A stretch of DNA of 64,000 nucleotides from Bolinopsis microptera (lineage: Eukaryota; Ctenophora; Tentaculata; Lobata; Bolinopsidae). A program made the position numbers and the translations under genes. The notes under the pieces are model-generated. The model did no database searches, had not been told where the DNA came from, and worked only from the letters and a program-made list of their open reading frames with translations. Positions 44,246 through 54,941 of this stretch are shown here, piece after piece (within the stretch, counting starts at the first letter, position 1; each line of letters starts with the position of its first letter). Location: positions 14,769,628-14,833,627 of the forward strand of contig NC_087075.1 of assembly GCF_026151205.1 (NCBI RefSeq), written 5' to 3'.

Positions 44246-44996
44246 ATGGTAGATGTAACAGCTCTTTCAAATTATGAACTTCGTGACAATCTTACTGAAT
44301 TAGGATTTCAACCAGGTAAATATTTACATATCAAATTAATCAAATAGCTTCAGATATTTTATCCATATTAAATTAATTATAGACTGAAATGGATAATCTT
44401 TATATCAAACAAAAATATGTATCATTCATTGAATTTTGAGTCAGATAACAGTCACAATCATAGCTGTATTCTATTTCAATTTTTTGAATTTATGGATATT
44501 TTAACTGGACATTTTTTGAAGGTCCGATAACTGAAACAACAAGAAGGGTGTATGAATTGAAGTATCTGCAAATGATTGGGGAAGTTGACAGTTCAGGTAG
44601 GAGAATTTTAAGTTACATCAATCCTCAAAAGCAAGTCGGATCATTGATTTTCCCTTACTTAAAAACGTATTTTAATACATTTAGCTTCAATTTAGTATGT
44701 AACACTGTTGCACAGTGTGCCCACTGTGTGTTGACAATTACACGCTGCTTTTTCCAGATTCAGACGGAGGTATAGACTTAGCCAGTGCTCGACCCGTCAG
44801 ATTAACCTCTCCCGTAAAGCGCACCAACATTCCACACCCAACACCTGAACCAGCTTCAGCCTCATCCTCGGCTTCTGATTCCGAGCAGATTCAGGTGACA
44901 CCAGCTGAGCGGAGTGCCAAGTGGAAAGTGCGCATAGCGGCTGTTTTTGCACTTGCCATTATTATGTATTTCTACTTTGGTTCGGGGTCTAATTAA
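44246..44996 (+). CDS. Emerin-like LEM-domain inner nuclear membrane protein, 3 exons
   Basis: Likely binds barrier-to-autointegration factor and tethers chromatin at the nuclear envelope. Exons are 44246-44315, 44522-44596 and 44758-44996, all joining in phase 1. The product is 127 residues. Residues 1-45 form the LEM domain (SNYELRDNLTELGFQPGPIT, then ETTRRVYELKYLQ), matching the LEM consensus with GPIT..TR..YE. A Ser/Pro-rich linker follows (PTPEPASASSSASDSEQ). One C-terminal transmembrane segment (about residues 106-122, IAAVFALAIIMYFYF) ends in GSGSN, giving a tail-anchored topology. Much shorter than human emerin (254); closest in layout to nematode emerin. The start ATG is preceded by an acceptor-like TTAG, so a 5' UTR exon is likely. 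Confidence 0.9.
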
Positions 44997-45777
44997 AACT
45001 TTGAGTAACTCCATCATTTCTTATTTGATGTGATGTTTCAGTTGAGGATAGGGGCATAAGGTTCTGGGAATCTTCAGTATTTTAAATGGAGATTTGTTAT
45101 GTCTTGCATGAGCAATCTGCGCCAATCAATAGAAGATTTCGAAGGATTTTTGATTATTTTCAGTGCGTAATCATGATGAGCAAGTGACTGTAAAACTTTT
45201 GTGAATCTTGGTATGGTACCAACTAACACCGAGTTTATGAATAAAAAAGAACTTGCCATCATGGATATTTTAAATTCTCTAGTATTATTGTATTATGAGC
45301 ATTGCTAAACTGTAAACATTTGTAAATCTTTATTCTCTGTAGCATTTTTAACCACCTCTCTCCTTTGTTAGGAGAACCTCTTGATGTTACTATCACCAAG
45401 TTGGTACTAGTGCTTGTTGTAACTTCTTTAGAACATAATAAATGTGTTGCTCCTTTTAGATCCAATTACTAATCATAATATTCTTGTCTCATTGATAGCG
45501 ATATCAAATCATAGAAATGATTTTAATTTATCATATTTTTCACATTTACTTGTCTGTAAATTTTTAACTACAAAGTTTAATGCATAGCAAAACAGTTTTT
45601 GACATAAGTTTTTGCAAAGATGCATAAATACACCGTGTTATTATCGATACTTTTATACTTGTTGAATGTGATAATGTATTTGCTCTAATTTTGATTACCA
45701 ATATAAATATCGTTATCAAAACACCAACTGTGCATTTTACTGACGCTGTAATAATGATATTATCTATAACTACCCGC

Positions 45778-45816
<39 letters not shown>

Positions 45817-46303
45817 ACTCGGTGTTCTTGTGTTAAGATTGATTCAAGTTTCAAAATCTTAATTTTGATGATCAATTTCTACTTCAGTTAATATTGAGTC
45901 TTGTCTAATTTACTGGTTGATCACACAAATTCATTATTTGAAGTTCTATTTTTAGTTTCTGACCTTACCTTATCATTTCAAAAAGACATGTTAACCACTA
46001 AAGAAGAGACCTAACAGACTGGTCCTCCATAATGAGAGAAGTGCCACTTGGTTGAGAGGGTTAAATAGTCTCTAAATAGTAACTAAACACTACCATGACG
46101 TCACTTCAAGGTATATTGCAGTGAAATTGAAATAAAGTATATAGTTTTATACCAAATAGTTCCTGGTGTTACGTCAGATCCGTGCTTTGAGTATTTGAGT
46201 ATTTAAGCTATAGTTTAAATGTAATTTAAATAATATCATGATATTATATATACCTTAAAATTAACAATATTTAACACAGCTTCCCATCACCTATTTTAAT
46301 ACA
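44997..46303. other. 3' flank of the LEM gene and spacer to nischarin
   Basis: AT-rich. An A33 run at 45782-45814 may be the tail of a retrocopy or SINE, although no matching body was identified. No exon recognised. Confidence 0.5.
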
Positions 46304-46495
46304 GCAGAACTGTACCAGGTTCACTGCCCCTCACTGCACCAGGTTCACTAACCCTCACTGTACCAGGTTCACTAACCCTCACTTTACCAGGTTCACTGCC
46401 CCTCACTGTACCAGGTTCACTAACCCTCACTTTACCAGGTTCACTAACCCTAACAGTACCAGGTTCACTAACCCTCACTGTACCAGGTTCACTGC
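46304..46495. repeat. About 24-bp minisatellite just upstream of the nischarin start
   Basis: Eight units of CCAGGTTCACTAACCCTCAC plus TGTA, with CACTGCCCC variants, ending 27 bp before the ATG at 46522. It would lie in the 5' UTR or core promoter. Confidence 0.9.
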
Positions 46496-46521
46496 CGGAC
46501 TCAGCAAGTGGTCTGTGGAGA

Positions 46522-49500
46522 ATGGACCGGGAGTACGGGGTATCCAACACACGTGTTAAACACATTGTTATACACGAGGCCCATATCAGAGAGTCACCTG
46601 ATAGACACGTGGTAAGTGCTGATAGACACGTGGTAAGTACTGATAGACACGTGGTAAGTGCTGATAGACACGTGGTAAGTGCTGATAGACACGTGGTAAG
46701 TACTGATAGACACGTGGTAAGTGCTGATAGACACGTGGTAAGTACTGATAGACACGTGGTAAGTGCTGATAGACACGTGGTAAGTGCTGATAGACACGTG
46801 GTAAGTACTGATAGACACGTGGTAAGTACTGATAGACACGTGGTAAGTACTGATAGACACGTGGTAAGTACTGATAGACACGTGGTAAGTACTGATAGAC
46901 ACGTGGTAAGTGCTGATAGACACGTGGTAAGTACTGATAGACACGTGGTAAGTACCGATAGACACGTGGTAAGTACTGATAGACACGTGGTAAGTACTGA
47001 TAGACACGTGGTAAGTACTGATAGACACGTGGTAAGTACTGATAGACACGTGGTAAGTACTGATAGACACGTGGTAAGTACTGATAGACACGTGGTAAGT
47101 ACTGATAGACACGTGGTAAGTACTCTAGTAGCAGGGTGTAGTTGCACGGATAGACAGAGAGGAGTCTGGGGCAAATTTGAGGAGTCTGGGGCAAAATTTA
47201 TAGCGTTCACAGAATAACCCCCTCATACCAAATCAATATCCCCTCAGGTTTACAGAATAGACGTGTTCACACAGGAGAGAAACTGGTGTGTGTACCGGCG
47301 CTACAGCGAGTTCCGCAAACTTCACGACAAGATATCAGACAGTTTCAAGATGTTTAAAGGTTCCTTCCCTCCTAAGCAACTATCTGGTAACCTCTCTCCT
47401 GCTATTATAGAACAGAGACGGAGTTCCCTGGAGCATTACCTTCTGAAAATAGTTAATTGGTAAGCAGTGTTCAGTGTTTTACAAGTAAATTACAAGTAAA
47501 TTACAAGTAAATTACAAGTAAATTACAAGTAAATTACAAGTGTATTACAAGTAAATTACAAGTAAATTACAAGTAATAAGTAACTAACTTCAAGTAACAA
47601 GTAACTTTATGAGGAATTCGTCACGGCTTGATTTAAATTTTTAATTTCCCGAATGGAAGATAGTATTACCTACTTATCACTAAACAAACAATGTTGGAAA
47701 TCACAAAGTACTTCTCATTTACCCTCTGTCTCCCAGCCACAACCAGGACGTGTCCTCGTGTTCCACAGATATTGTCTTGTTTTCTTTTTGGCTATAAGCA
47801 CTATTATCATGTATGTCTCCAAGCCTCTGTAACCCTCTGTCTCCACAGCCACAACCAGGACGTGTCCTCGTGCTCCACAGTACTCCGCTTCCTGGACCTG
47901 CACCACAACGACGTGTACTACGTCACCAGCTCCCTGTGCCGCTATGTTAGGACGTTTGGGGAGGCGATTATAAACGAGGGACACTACTTTGTGTTGTCTC
48001 CTACTCAGCTGTTTTGTGTTCACAAGAGGCTGAGGATACCCAACAGTGATGCTGGTTAGTTGAAACTAAACAGTGATGCTGGTTAGTTGAAACTAAACAG
48101 TGATGCTGGTTAGTTGAAACTAAACAGTGATGCTGGTTAGTTGAAACTAAACAGTGATGCTGGTTAGTTGAAACTAAACAGTGATGCTGGTTAGTTGAAA
48201 CTAAACAGTGATGCTGGTTAGTTGAAACTAAACAGTGATGCTGGTTAGTTGAAACTAAACAGTGATGCTGGTTAGTTGAAACTAAACAGTGATGCTGGTT
48301 AGTTGAAACTAAACAGTGATGCTGGTTAGTTGAAACTAAACAGTGATGCTGGTTAGTTGAAACTAAACAGTGATGCTGGTTAGTTGAAACTAAACAGTGA
48401 TGCTGGTTAGTTGAAACTAAACAGTGATGCTGGTTAGTTGAAACTAAACAGTGATGCTGGTTAGTTGAAACTAAACAGTGATGCTGGTTAGTTGAAACTA
48501 AACAGTGATGCTGGTTAGTTGAAACTAAACAGTGATGCTGGTTAGTTGAAACTAAACAGTGATGCTGGTTAGTTGAAACTAAACAGTGATGCTGGTTAGT
48601 TGAAACTAAACAGTGATGCTGGTTAGTTGAAACTAAACAGTGATGCTGGTTAGTTGAAACTAAACAGTGATGCTGGTTAGTTGAAACTAAACAGTGATGC
48701 TGGTTAGTTGAAACTAAACAGTGATGCTGGTTAGTTGAAACTAAACAGTGATGCTGGTTAGTTGAAACTAAACAGTGATGCTGGTTAGTTGAAACTAAAC
48801 AGTGATGCTGGTTAGTTGAAACTAAACAGTGATGCTGGTTAGTTGAAACAGTGATGCTGGTTAGTTGAAACTAAACAGTGATGCTGGTTAGTTGAAACTA
48901 AACAGTGATGCTGGTTAGTTGAAACTAAACAGTGATGCTGGTTAGTTGAAACAGTGATGCTGGTTAGTTGAAACTAAACAGTGATGCTGGTTAGTTGAAA
49001 CTAAACAGTGATGCTGGTTAGTTGAAACAGTGATGCTGGTTAGTTGAAACTAAACAGTGATGCTGGTTAGTTGAAACAGTGATGCTGGTTAGTTGAAACT
49101 AAACAGTGATGCTGGTTAGTTGAAACTAAACAGTGATGCTGGTTAGTTGAAACTAAACAGTGATGCTGGTTAGTTGAAACTAAACAGTGATGCTGGTTAG
49201 TTGAAACTAAATTTGAATTTTATTAAATAATTTTCGCGGTTTTGATTAAAGTTTTGACCAATGAGGTCGGTGAGAGTGACACAAGTCTCCATCAAGGTAG
49301 AAGCAGTATATTATCCGGAGAAAAATTTGATGCAATGAACATGTTGATTTCTCCTGCCGGGCAATGGGTGAAAGTCAAACGTTTTAAACTTTCAGACAGC
49401 TAGTCAAGAATTTTTGTTGATAATTTTAATCGAAAAACTTAATTAATTAATTAATAAATAATTAATAAATTATTAATTTAACACTGTTTCAGACTACAAA

Positions 49501-52500
49501 GCTGACACAGTGTTCTGTGACCTGGGTTCACTGTACGATTTCCTGGGTCGACTCACTAAAGTTTGTATTAAACCAGCTAGTCTACAAGACCAGGGTATAA
49601 GATGTGAGATTGCTCTTTTAAAGAATGTCAAGGAACTTCAGATCCAGACATTCTCTGTTTCACTTATCAAAGGTAAATTGTTGGGATTAATCCTTCTTTT
49701 CTCCGGTCTAACTGCTGCTGATTTCAACAATGAGGCTTGTTGAAACTTGAGACTTTTTCATATGTTTATTTAAATCCAAGTGTTGTTATATGAGATAGTG
49801 TTGGTTAAGAAATACAGTCAAATTTATCATCTGAGGCCTTTTATAGATGGGGTTAAAAAGCAATGCAAACCTATTAAAGTTTTAAAAATTTTACGATTTC
49901 GTTTAGCAGGGTAAAATCATTTCTCTGAAACCCGTCTCCTATTTCAGGGCTAGCAGCAGTTCAGCTACAGATACAGCGCCTGAAAGCTACTCAAGCTCTC
50001 ACTGCTATGAAGGATTTACTGATTGATTGTGTACTTGAAAGAAAAACCCAGGTAATTGGTACTAATTGGTGCTAATGTTTGCTAATTGGAGATCATTAGA
50101 GATTATCAGATAGCTTTTGTGTCTGAACTCGTAATTCGAACTCGTAATGAAATATTATCATTAGTTGGTGAAGATGTAGTACATATTAACGAGGAAAGAA
50201 CCTGATCTATAATGAACCAAATTAAGAGTCAAAATAACTCGTTTGAATGCTTGAGCTTCTACTCGGAATTTTAATTATGTGCCCCAAAATAACGTTTGAT
50301 GATCATTCATACAAACACCTCCAAAGCTTAAAGGAAGTATTTTAAATGTGTTTGCTTAATCTGTAATATGTGAGTCGGATTGGGTTGATTAAAATAGTTG
50401 AAATAGTTGAAATAGTTAAAATAGTTGAAATAGTTAAAATAGTTGAAATAGTTGAAATAGTTGAAATAGTTGAAATAGTTGAAATAGTTGAAATAGTTAA
50501 AATAGTTGAAATAGTTGAAATAGTTGAAATAGTTGAAATAGTTCCCCATCGTTCAAGGTGACCTACAACGGAAAGGGACTATGGAAGTCGAGATCATGGG
50601 AACTAACCGTTCCCGTTTTAGTAAGAGTTCCCGTTTAAGTTATGTTTTAATAATATGATCCCCGTGTATGAAATACATTTTATCGTACGGTGGATTGTCG
50701 AAGTGATTAATATCCACTGCTGGATTGAAGATTGACATACCTGCCCCGTTTTTCTAATGGAATTATAAAATGTTATACTAATTACCTATTCACAATAATA
50801 ACCTGAAATATCGTAAGTTACAATCATTCCCAAAATTTTACTGTTTCGGCTGTAAACTTTAAACTGTTCATCGTAAATTCAAGTCAGATTTTTGTTGTAT
50901 CTTTGCTATACAATTATATTTTACACCAGCGCATGGTTTTGAGCACCGTATTCTGTATTCCGTATTGTCTAAAAACGTAATCAATCTATTTCCTTTATCC
51001 CATTTAAACCGATGTAAGCTCAGTAAATTTGGTTTTATTTTAATTTTATGCTGGCGCGTTGCCAAATAATCAGGATCGCTGACAAAAGTGCCATATTGTA
51101 AAAAGCTAAAAATAAGAATTATGTCTATTTAATTATGTCTATTGTGTGATCATGGGGAATTTACAGATTTGATTACGGAATTTAGGGTGTTATAATTGAT
51201 GACCCATCTATACTACGAGATCTATAATAATGTACATTTAAATTTGTGTAAATAATCAGTTAATTAATTAGTGTATTGATAAATCAATAAATCAATTGAT
51301 CACTAATTACCAATTAATTGGCCACACAAGTAGGAAGTAAAATAAGGACCCGAGCACAGACTAAAATAGATCATAATAAGAGCACAGCTCAAAATAGAAC
51401 AAAATCTGATTGGCAGTCACGCTGCACGTGACTGCCCGCACGTGACTGGCGCGCGTCCAATGGACGTTATGAAGGAGATTTGTTTTGGTTATAGCAGGAG
51501 AGATCACGTTTAGAGTGCGTCTGTCTGATTAGCCCACGTCACTGCACACGTGACTGTGCAGAGCCAATAGGGTGCTATGTAACTTGTGTAAGGTGTGTAC
51601 GCTAGGTGCGTGTAAGGGACATCTAATTTATTATTAAACACAGCTGGCCAGCAGAGAATCGAAAATATAAGGACTTTTTATGGATGAAAATCGAAGCGAA
51701 AACCTTGTAACCCTATGTTTTCGAGTACGCTGAACAAGATTAAACTGGTTATAATTATCATACTCAAGGGCAAATTGCTTTAAAATGTACTTGAATGTCA
51801 TAGATGCAATTATACCGGCTTATCGAGTGGCACCAGTCTCTCTCGCCACTAGTTCTCAGCTTATTATCGGGCTCGTGAAGGAAAGATCTCGAGTTCAGAT
51901 GACGAAAACCATTTTCCCAAATAATGATTTTAAAATCTATTTTTCATACAGTAAGCAAGAAAAGCAGTCGGTAAGCAGTAAAAATGTTAAAATATGTGTA
52001 CATGATCAGTGTCTAATATCACATATAATCTTCATCAGAACGGGGTGAAACCTGGTTTCTTCACGTTCTTGTTGGTACGATCTTGACTGTCATGTCAATC
52101 TCGTCATCAAGTCGGAATGCTGGTGTGTCCAGACTTGAGTTTTTGTTAGGAGAGTGCTCTACCTTCTTTGGGGACCTGAATAACTGAAGGGGGTTCCTAT
52201 ACTTTGGTACAGGATAGTTCTTAGTTGGGGTCCCCAAACCTCTCTTGCTCCTCTCTTGACCATGGATAGCGGCTGGAGAGCGAGGAAGTGAGGCTGATCG
52301 GCCAGGTGGAGAAAAGGATGCCGATGTAGTTTGTGGGGCTGTGAGTGGCGAGGCCCCCTGCAACGATCCCATCTTCGGCTTTGCCTTTTCCTTGCCCTTC
52401 GGAGCCGATGATTTCAGCAAGCTGGTGAAAGAGATCAGCTCCTTTCTGCCCCCTAGACTGTGCCCAACCCGTAACACGAGATCAGCGAATTTACGTCGCC

Positions 52501-54685
52501 ACGAATTTGGTAACCGTAGTAACAGTGTGTCACGTGTTAATTATGAGCCAATCATGGCAACCTGCGTGATAACTGATATAGAGATATATAAGGGACCGAT
52601 AGATAAGGTGAGCTCAGATACATTCTTTATATCCACATATATCCGTGGGAACTATTAAATAGTGTGTAAGTGTGGATCAATAACACTGTTCAGATTTTCG
52701 GGCACCAAAAATAAAGTGCAACTCCTATTCGGTTCGTGGGATATATCGCTTCTGGACAAATATTATGCGGGCTATATCAGCACGTGCTGTATTAGAGGGA
52801 TAACAAATATCATCTACCGGCGCTGGCCCGCTGTACTACAAACAGCCCGCTACTGGATATATTGACACAAATTTACTAGCTGTAGTGCTGTACACTCAAA
52901 ATTTGAGTCTCAAACCGTATTTGAGTCTAAAATACGGTTACTGAATTTGTGTCGAGCATGCCTAGTTTTTACTTTTAGCTATAATATCCATCTTAGAAAA
53001 CCGAATTGAGGATTCCCAGCACTCAAATACAGTCAATAAATACTTTGATGTCCCTATGTTCCAAATTTATGGATTCATCTACTGTACACGGCACTGCATT
53101 GGGTAATCGTACTGTAGTGCGACACGTACTCTAGTGCGACAAGTACAGCTCTAGTGCGAAGTCCGACAAAAACACCCTCTTTCGCACTACAGTACGTGTC
53201 GCACTACGATCCAATTCCAGGTAGCGTACTCTAGTGCGACACAATATCCTGTCTTATTTCCATGTTCAGGTCAGATCCTCTTTCGCACTAGAGTGTATGA
53301 GTGCCCTTCTTGTGGACCTGATTCGTCGGGTCTTTTCACTTTACTTATTTCGAAGTGATCTTGTGGACCCGATTCGTCGGTTCACGTCATGTATTTCGAA
53401 GTGATCCACTGATCATAATTCCTTCGGCTTCGGGTCAATGATTTTAAATTGAATATTATACAGTCCAGGTATAGCGTACTGTAGTGCGACAGTGTCGGCC
53501 TTGAAAATTCTCTGTCGCACTTCAGGCTCTGCACAGTCACGTTTGCAGTGATGTGCGCTAACAGGAGTGTCAACCAATCTGTAAGTAGCCCTAACACAGT
53601 CATATGATAATAATTAGTTCATCATAAAACCGCTATGAATAAAACTGCGGACTAGAAATACCGCTTATACTCTTATAGAAGTCCCGATACAATCCTTGAT
53701 ACTGGTTAATATACGTATTCGTTAATGTTAGCAAATGTTTGAGAAAATGGTTTTCGTCTTCTGAGCTAGAGATCTTTCCTTCACGAGCCTGATAATAAGC
53801 TGAGAACTAGTGGCGAGAGAGACTGGTGCCACTCGATAAGCCGGTATAATTGCATCTATGACATTCAAGTACATTTTAAAGCAATTTGCCCTTGAGTATG
53901 ATAATTATAACCAGTTTAATCTTGTTCAGCGTACTCGAAAACATAGGGTTACAAGGTTTTCGCTTCGATTTTCATCCATAAAAAGTCCTTATATTTTCGA
54001 TTCTCTGCCGGCCAGCTGTGTTTAATAATAAATTAGATGTCCCTTACACGCACCTAGCGTACACACCTTACACAAGTTACATAGCACCCTATTGGCTCTG
54101 CACAGTCACGTGTGCAGTGACGTGGGCTAATCAGACAGACGCACTCTAAACGTGATCTCTCCTGCTATAACCAAAACAAATCTCCTTCATAACGTCCATT
54201 GGACGCGCGCCAGTCACGTGCGGGCAGTCACGTGCAGCGTGACTGCCAATCAGATTTTGTTCTATTTTGAGCTGTGCTCTTATTATGATCTATTTTAGTC
54301 TGTGCTCGGGTCCTTATTTTACTTCCTACTTGTGTGGCCAATTGATAATCCCTAATTTTTCAGCCCAAACAGCCAGCAGCGGAGAGAAGTGAGTCCAACA
54401 CTAAAATGAGGGACTCGTACAACTCAAAAATGATGTTCAACTCGTACGTTTAAGTTTAATAATTTAATTGGTCGGATTGAATCTGGTTAAACTGTTGAGG
54501 CTGCCTAGCCTCATGTTAATTAAACAATTATGTAATTGGCTTTAAGATATAATTAACCTAATTAACCACATTTATATCTTTTCAGGTTCACGATACATCC
54601 GTGGATATCACTACTTTATCTAGACCTATCTCACAATTCTATCCGACAACTTGACGACTCTTTCTCTCTGCTTCCCAACCTCCAG
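46522..54685 (+). CDS. NISCH: Nischarin (PX domain plus leucine-rich repeats), 5' part
   Basis: Endosomal/cytosolic scaffold known in vertebrates to bind phosphoinositides, integrin alpha5, PAK and Rac. Exons: 46522-46611, 47248-47459, 47849-48054, 49493-49672, 49948-50051, 54364-54443 and 54586-54685; every junction phase agrees. Exons 1-2 form the PX domain (VKHIVIHEA, then VYRIDVF and WCVYRRYSEFRKLHDKI, FPPKQLSGNLSPAIIEQRR). Exon 3 has VLRFLDLHHNDVYYV and FVLSPTQLFCV. Exons 4-5 are the pre-LRR region. Exon 7 has SLLYLDLSHNSIRQLDDSF, an LRR. Domain order and several motifs match human nischarin. About 324 residues are seen of an expected 1,000 or more; no later exon was recognised in the remaining 9.3 kb. 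Odd: splice sites of exons 1 and 3 lie inside tandem arrays, and a transposon ends 22 bp before exon 6's acceptor. Confidence 0.92.
46600..47119. repeat. 21-bp array containing the nischarin exon-1 splice donor, 25 donor copies
   Basis: Each unit reads GATAGACACGTG (last 12 bases of exon 1), then GTAAGT and ACT/GCT. Donor positions run from 46612 to 47116 in steps of 21 (504 bp, 24 intervals). The exon frame stays open through all units as DRHVVSA or DRHVVST. Each unit also carries CACGTG. Confidence 0.97.
47478..47580. repeat. 11-bp AAGTAAATTAC array in nischarin intron 2
   Basis: About nine units of ACAAGTAAATT beginning shortly after the exon-2 donor (GTAAGC at 47460). Confidence 0.9.
47730..47880. 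repeat. Duplicated nischarin exon-3 acceptor
   Basis: CCCTCTGTCTCCCAG followed by CCACAACCAGGACGTGTCCT at about 47721-47766 is nearly repeated as CCCTCTGTCTCCACAG and the same exon start at 47833-47880. The upstream copy soon reaches an in-frame TAA, so only the second copy gives the conserved exon. Confidence 0.9.
48041..49208. repeat. 26-bp array containing the nischarin exon-3 splice donor, about 45 units
   Basis: The unit is AACAGTGATGCTG (last 13 bases of exon 3), then GTTAGTTGAAACT. Most units are identical. Five are shortened by loss of CTAAA. The array starts inside the exon (donor at 48055) and fills most of intron 3. Confidence 0.97.
50385..50543. repeat. 9-bp TTGAAATAG array
   Basis: About 17 units of AATAGTTGA / AATAGTTAA in nischarin intron 5, open in both directions because the unit is a multiple of three. 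Not coding. Confidence 0.93.
52061..52477 (-). CDS. Unidentified ORF inside the long-TIR element
   Basis: The frame is open for 138 codons from a GTG and about 20 codons further upstream without an ATG (NSWRRKFADLVLRVGH). It is rich in Lys, Pro and Ser, with RSPKKVEHSPNKNSS and DDEIDMTVKIVPTRT at the end. Composition looks protein-like rather than random, so it may be a captured host-gene fragment or an element-encoded tail. No family recognised and no start context seen. Confidence 0.35.
   Translation of the reverse strand: MLRVGHSLGGRKELISFTSLLKSSAPKGKEKAKPKMGSLQGASPLTAPQTTSASFSPPGRSASLPRSPAAIHGQERSKRGLGTPTKNYPVPKYRNPLQLFRSPKKVEHSPNKNSSLDTPAFRLDDEIDMTVKIVPTRT
53100..53530. repeat. Iterated TAGTGCGAC motifs in both orientations
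   Basis: About nine copies of (G/C)TAGTGCGA(C/A) or its inverse TCGCACTA(G/C) within 430 bp, for example GTACTGTAGTGCGACACGTA near 53110 and its inverse near 53180-53200. Also a direct duplication of CTTGTGGAC(C)TGATTCGTCGG at about 53310 and 53361. It lies in the interior of the long-TIR element. Confidence 0.8.
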
Positions 54686-54941
54686 GTTATTACTAATTAC
54701 TAATTACTAATTACTAAGTAGTTGCTAATTAGGTAAGTAGTTGCTTATTATGTAATTAGTTACTGAGTATTATTTACTATAATTACCTTTAGTTTACTGA
54801 TAACTGAGTATTAGTTTTTTTATTAAATACTTTTCAAATTTTACAGAGTACAGCAATAGATGAATATAAAATAGAATCGTTCAAAATATCGCCCCCATCT
54901 GTAAAATATGATGGGCACCCAAACACGGTAAACACATAGTG

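Larger units (their letters stand above)
51320..54339. mobile_element. 3.0-kb element with about 600-bp terminal inverted repeats
   Basis: Left arm 51320-51922 and right arm 53735-54339 are inverted copies: GGCCACACAAGTAGGAAGTA at the left end matches TACTTCCTACTTGTGTGGCC at the right. Where I compared them the arms are nearly identical (for example CTGGCCAGCAG versus CTGGCCGGCAG). AATT flanks both sides (51316-51319, 54340-54343), a possible 4-bp target duplication. The interior of about 1.8 kb has no transposase, so it is probably non-autonomous. It resembles foldback or long-TIR MULE-like elements in layout; the family is not identified. It lies in nischarin intron 5. Confidence 0.88.

Noticed and set aside
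45782-45814. A33 run as proof of a processed pseudogene or SINE
   Set aside because: No recognisable retrocopy or SINE body precedes it; a simple homopolymer is enough to explain it.
46296-47210. 304-codon minus frame across the nischarin exon-1 array
   Set aside because: It is the antisense shadow of a 21-bp repeat and exon; the plus strand has the PX-domain reading with matching splice phases.
48041-49208. CRISPR-like appearance of the 26-bp array
   Set aside because: There are no unique spacers, units are contiguous, and the setting is a eukaryotic intron.
54849-54930. Exon-like segment (STAIDEYKIESFKISPP) after the nischarin LRR exon
   Set aside because: Has an acceptor and a phase-compatible start, but no LRR pattern where one is expected; too weak to add to the gene.
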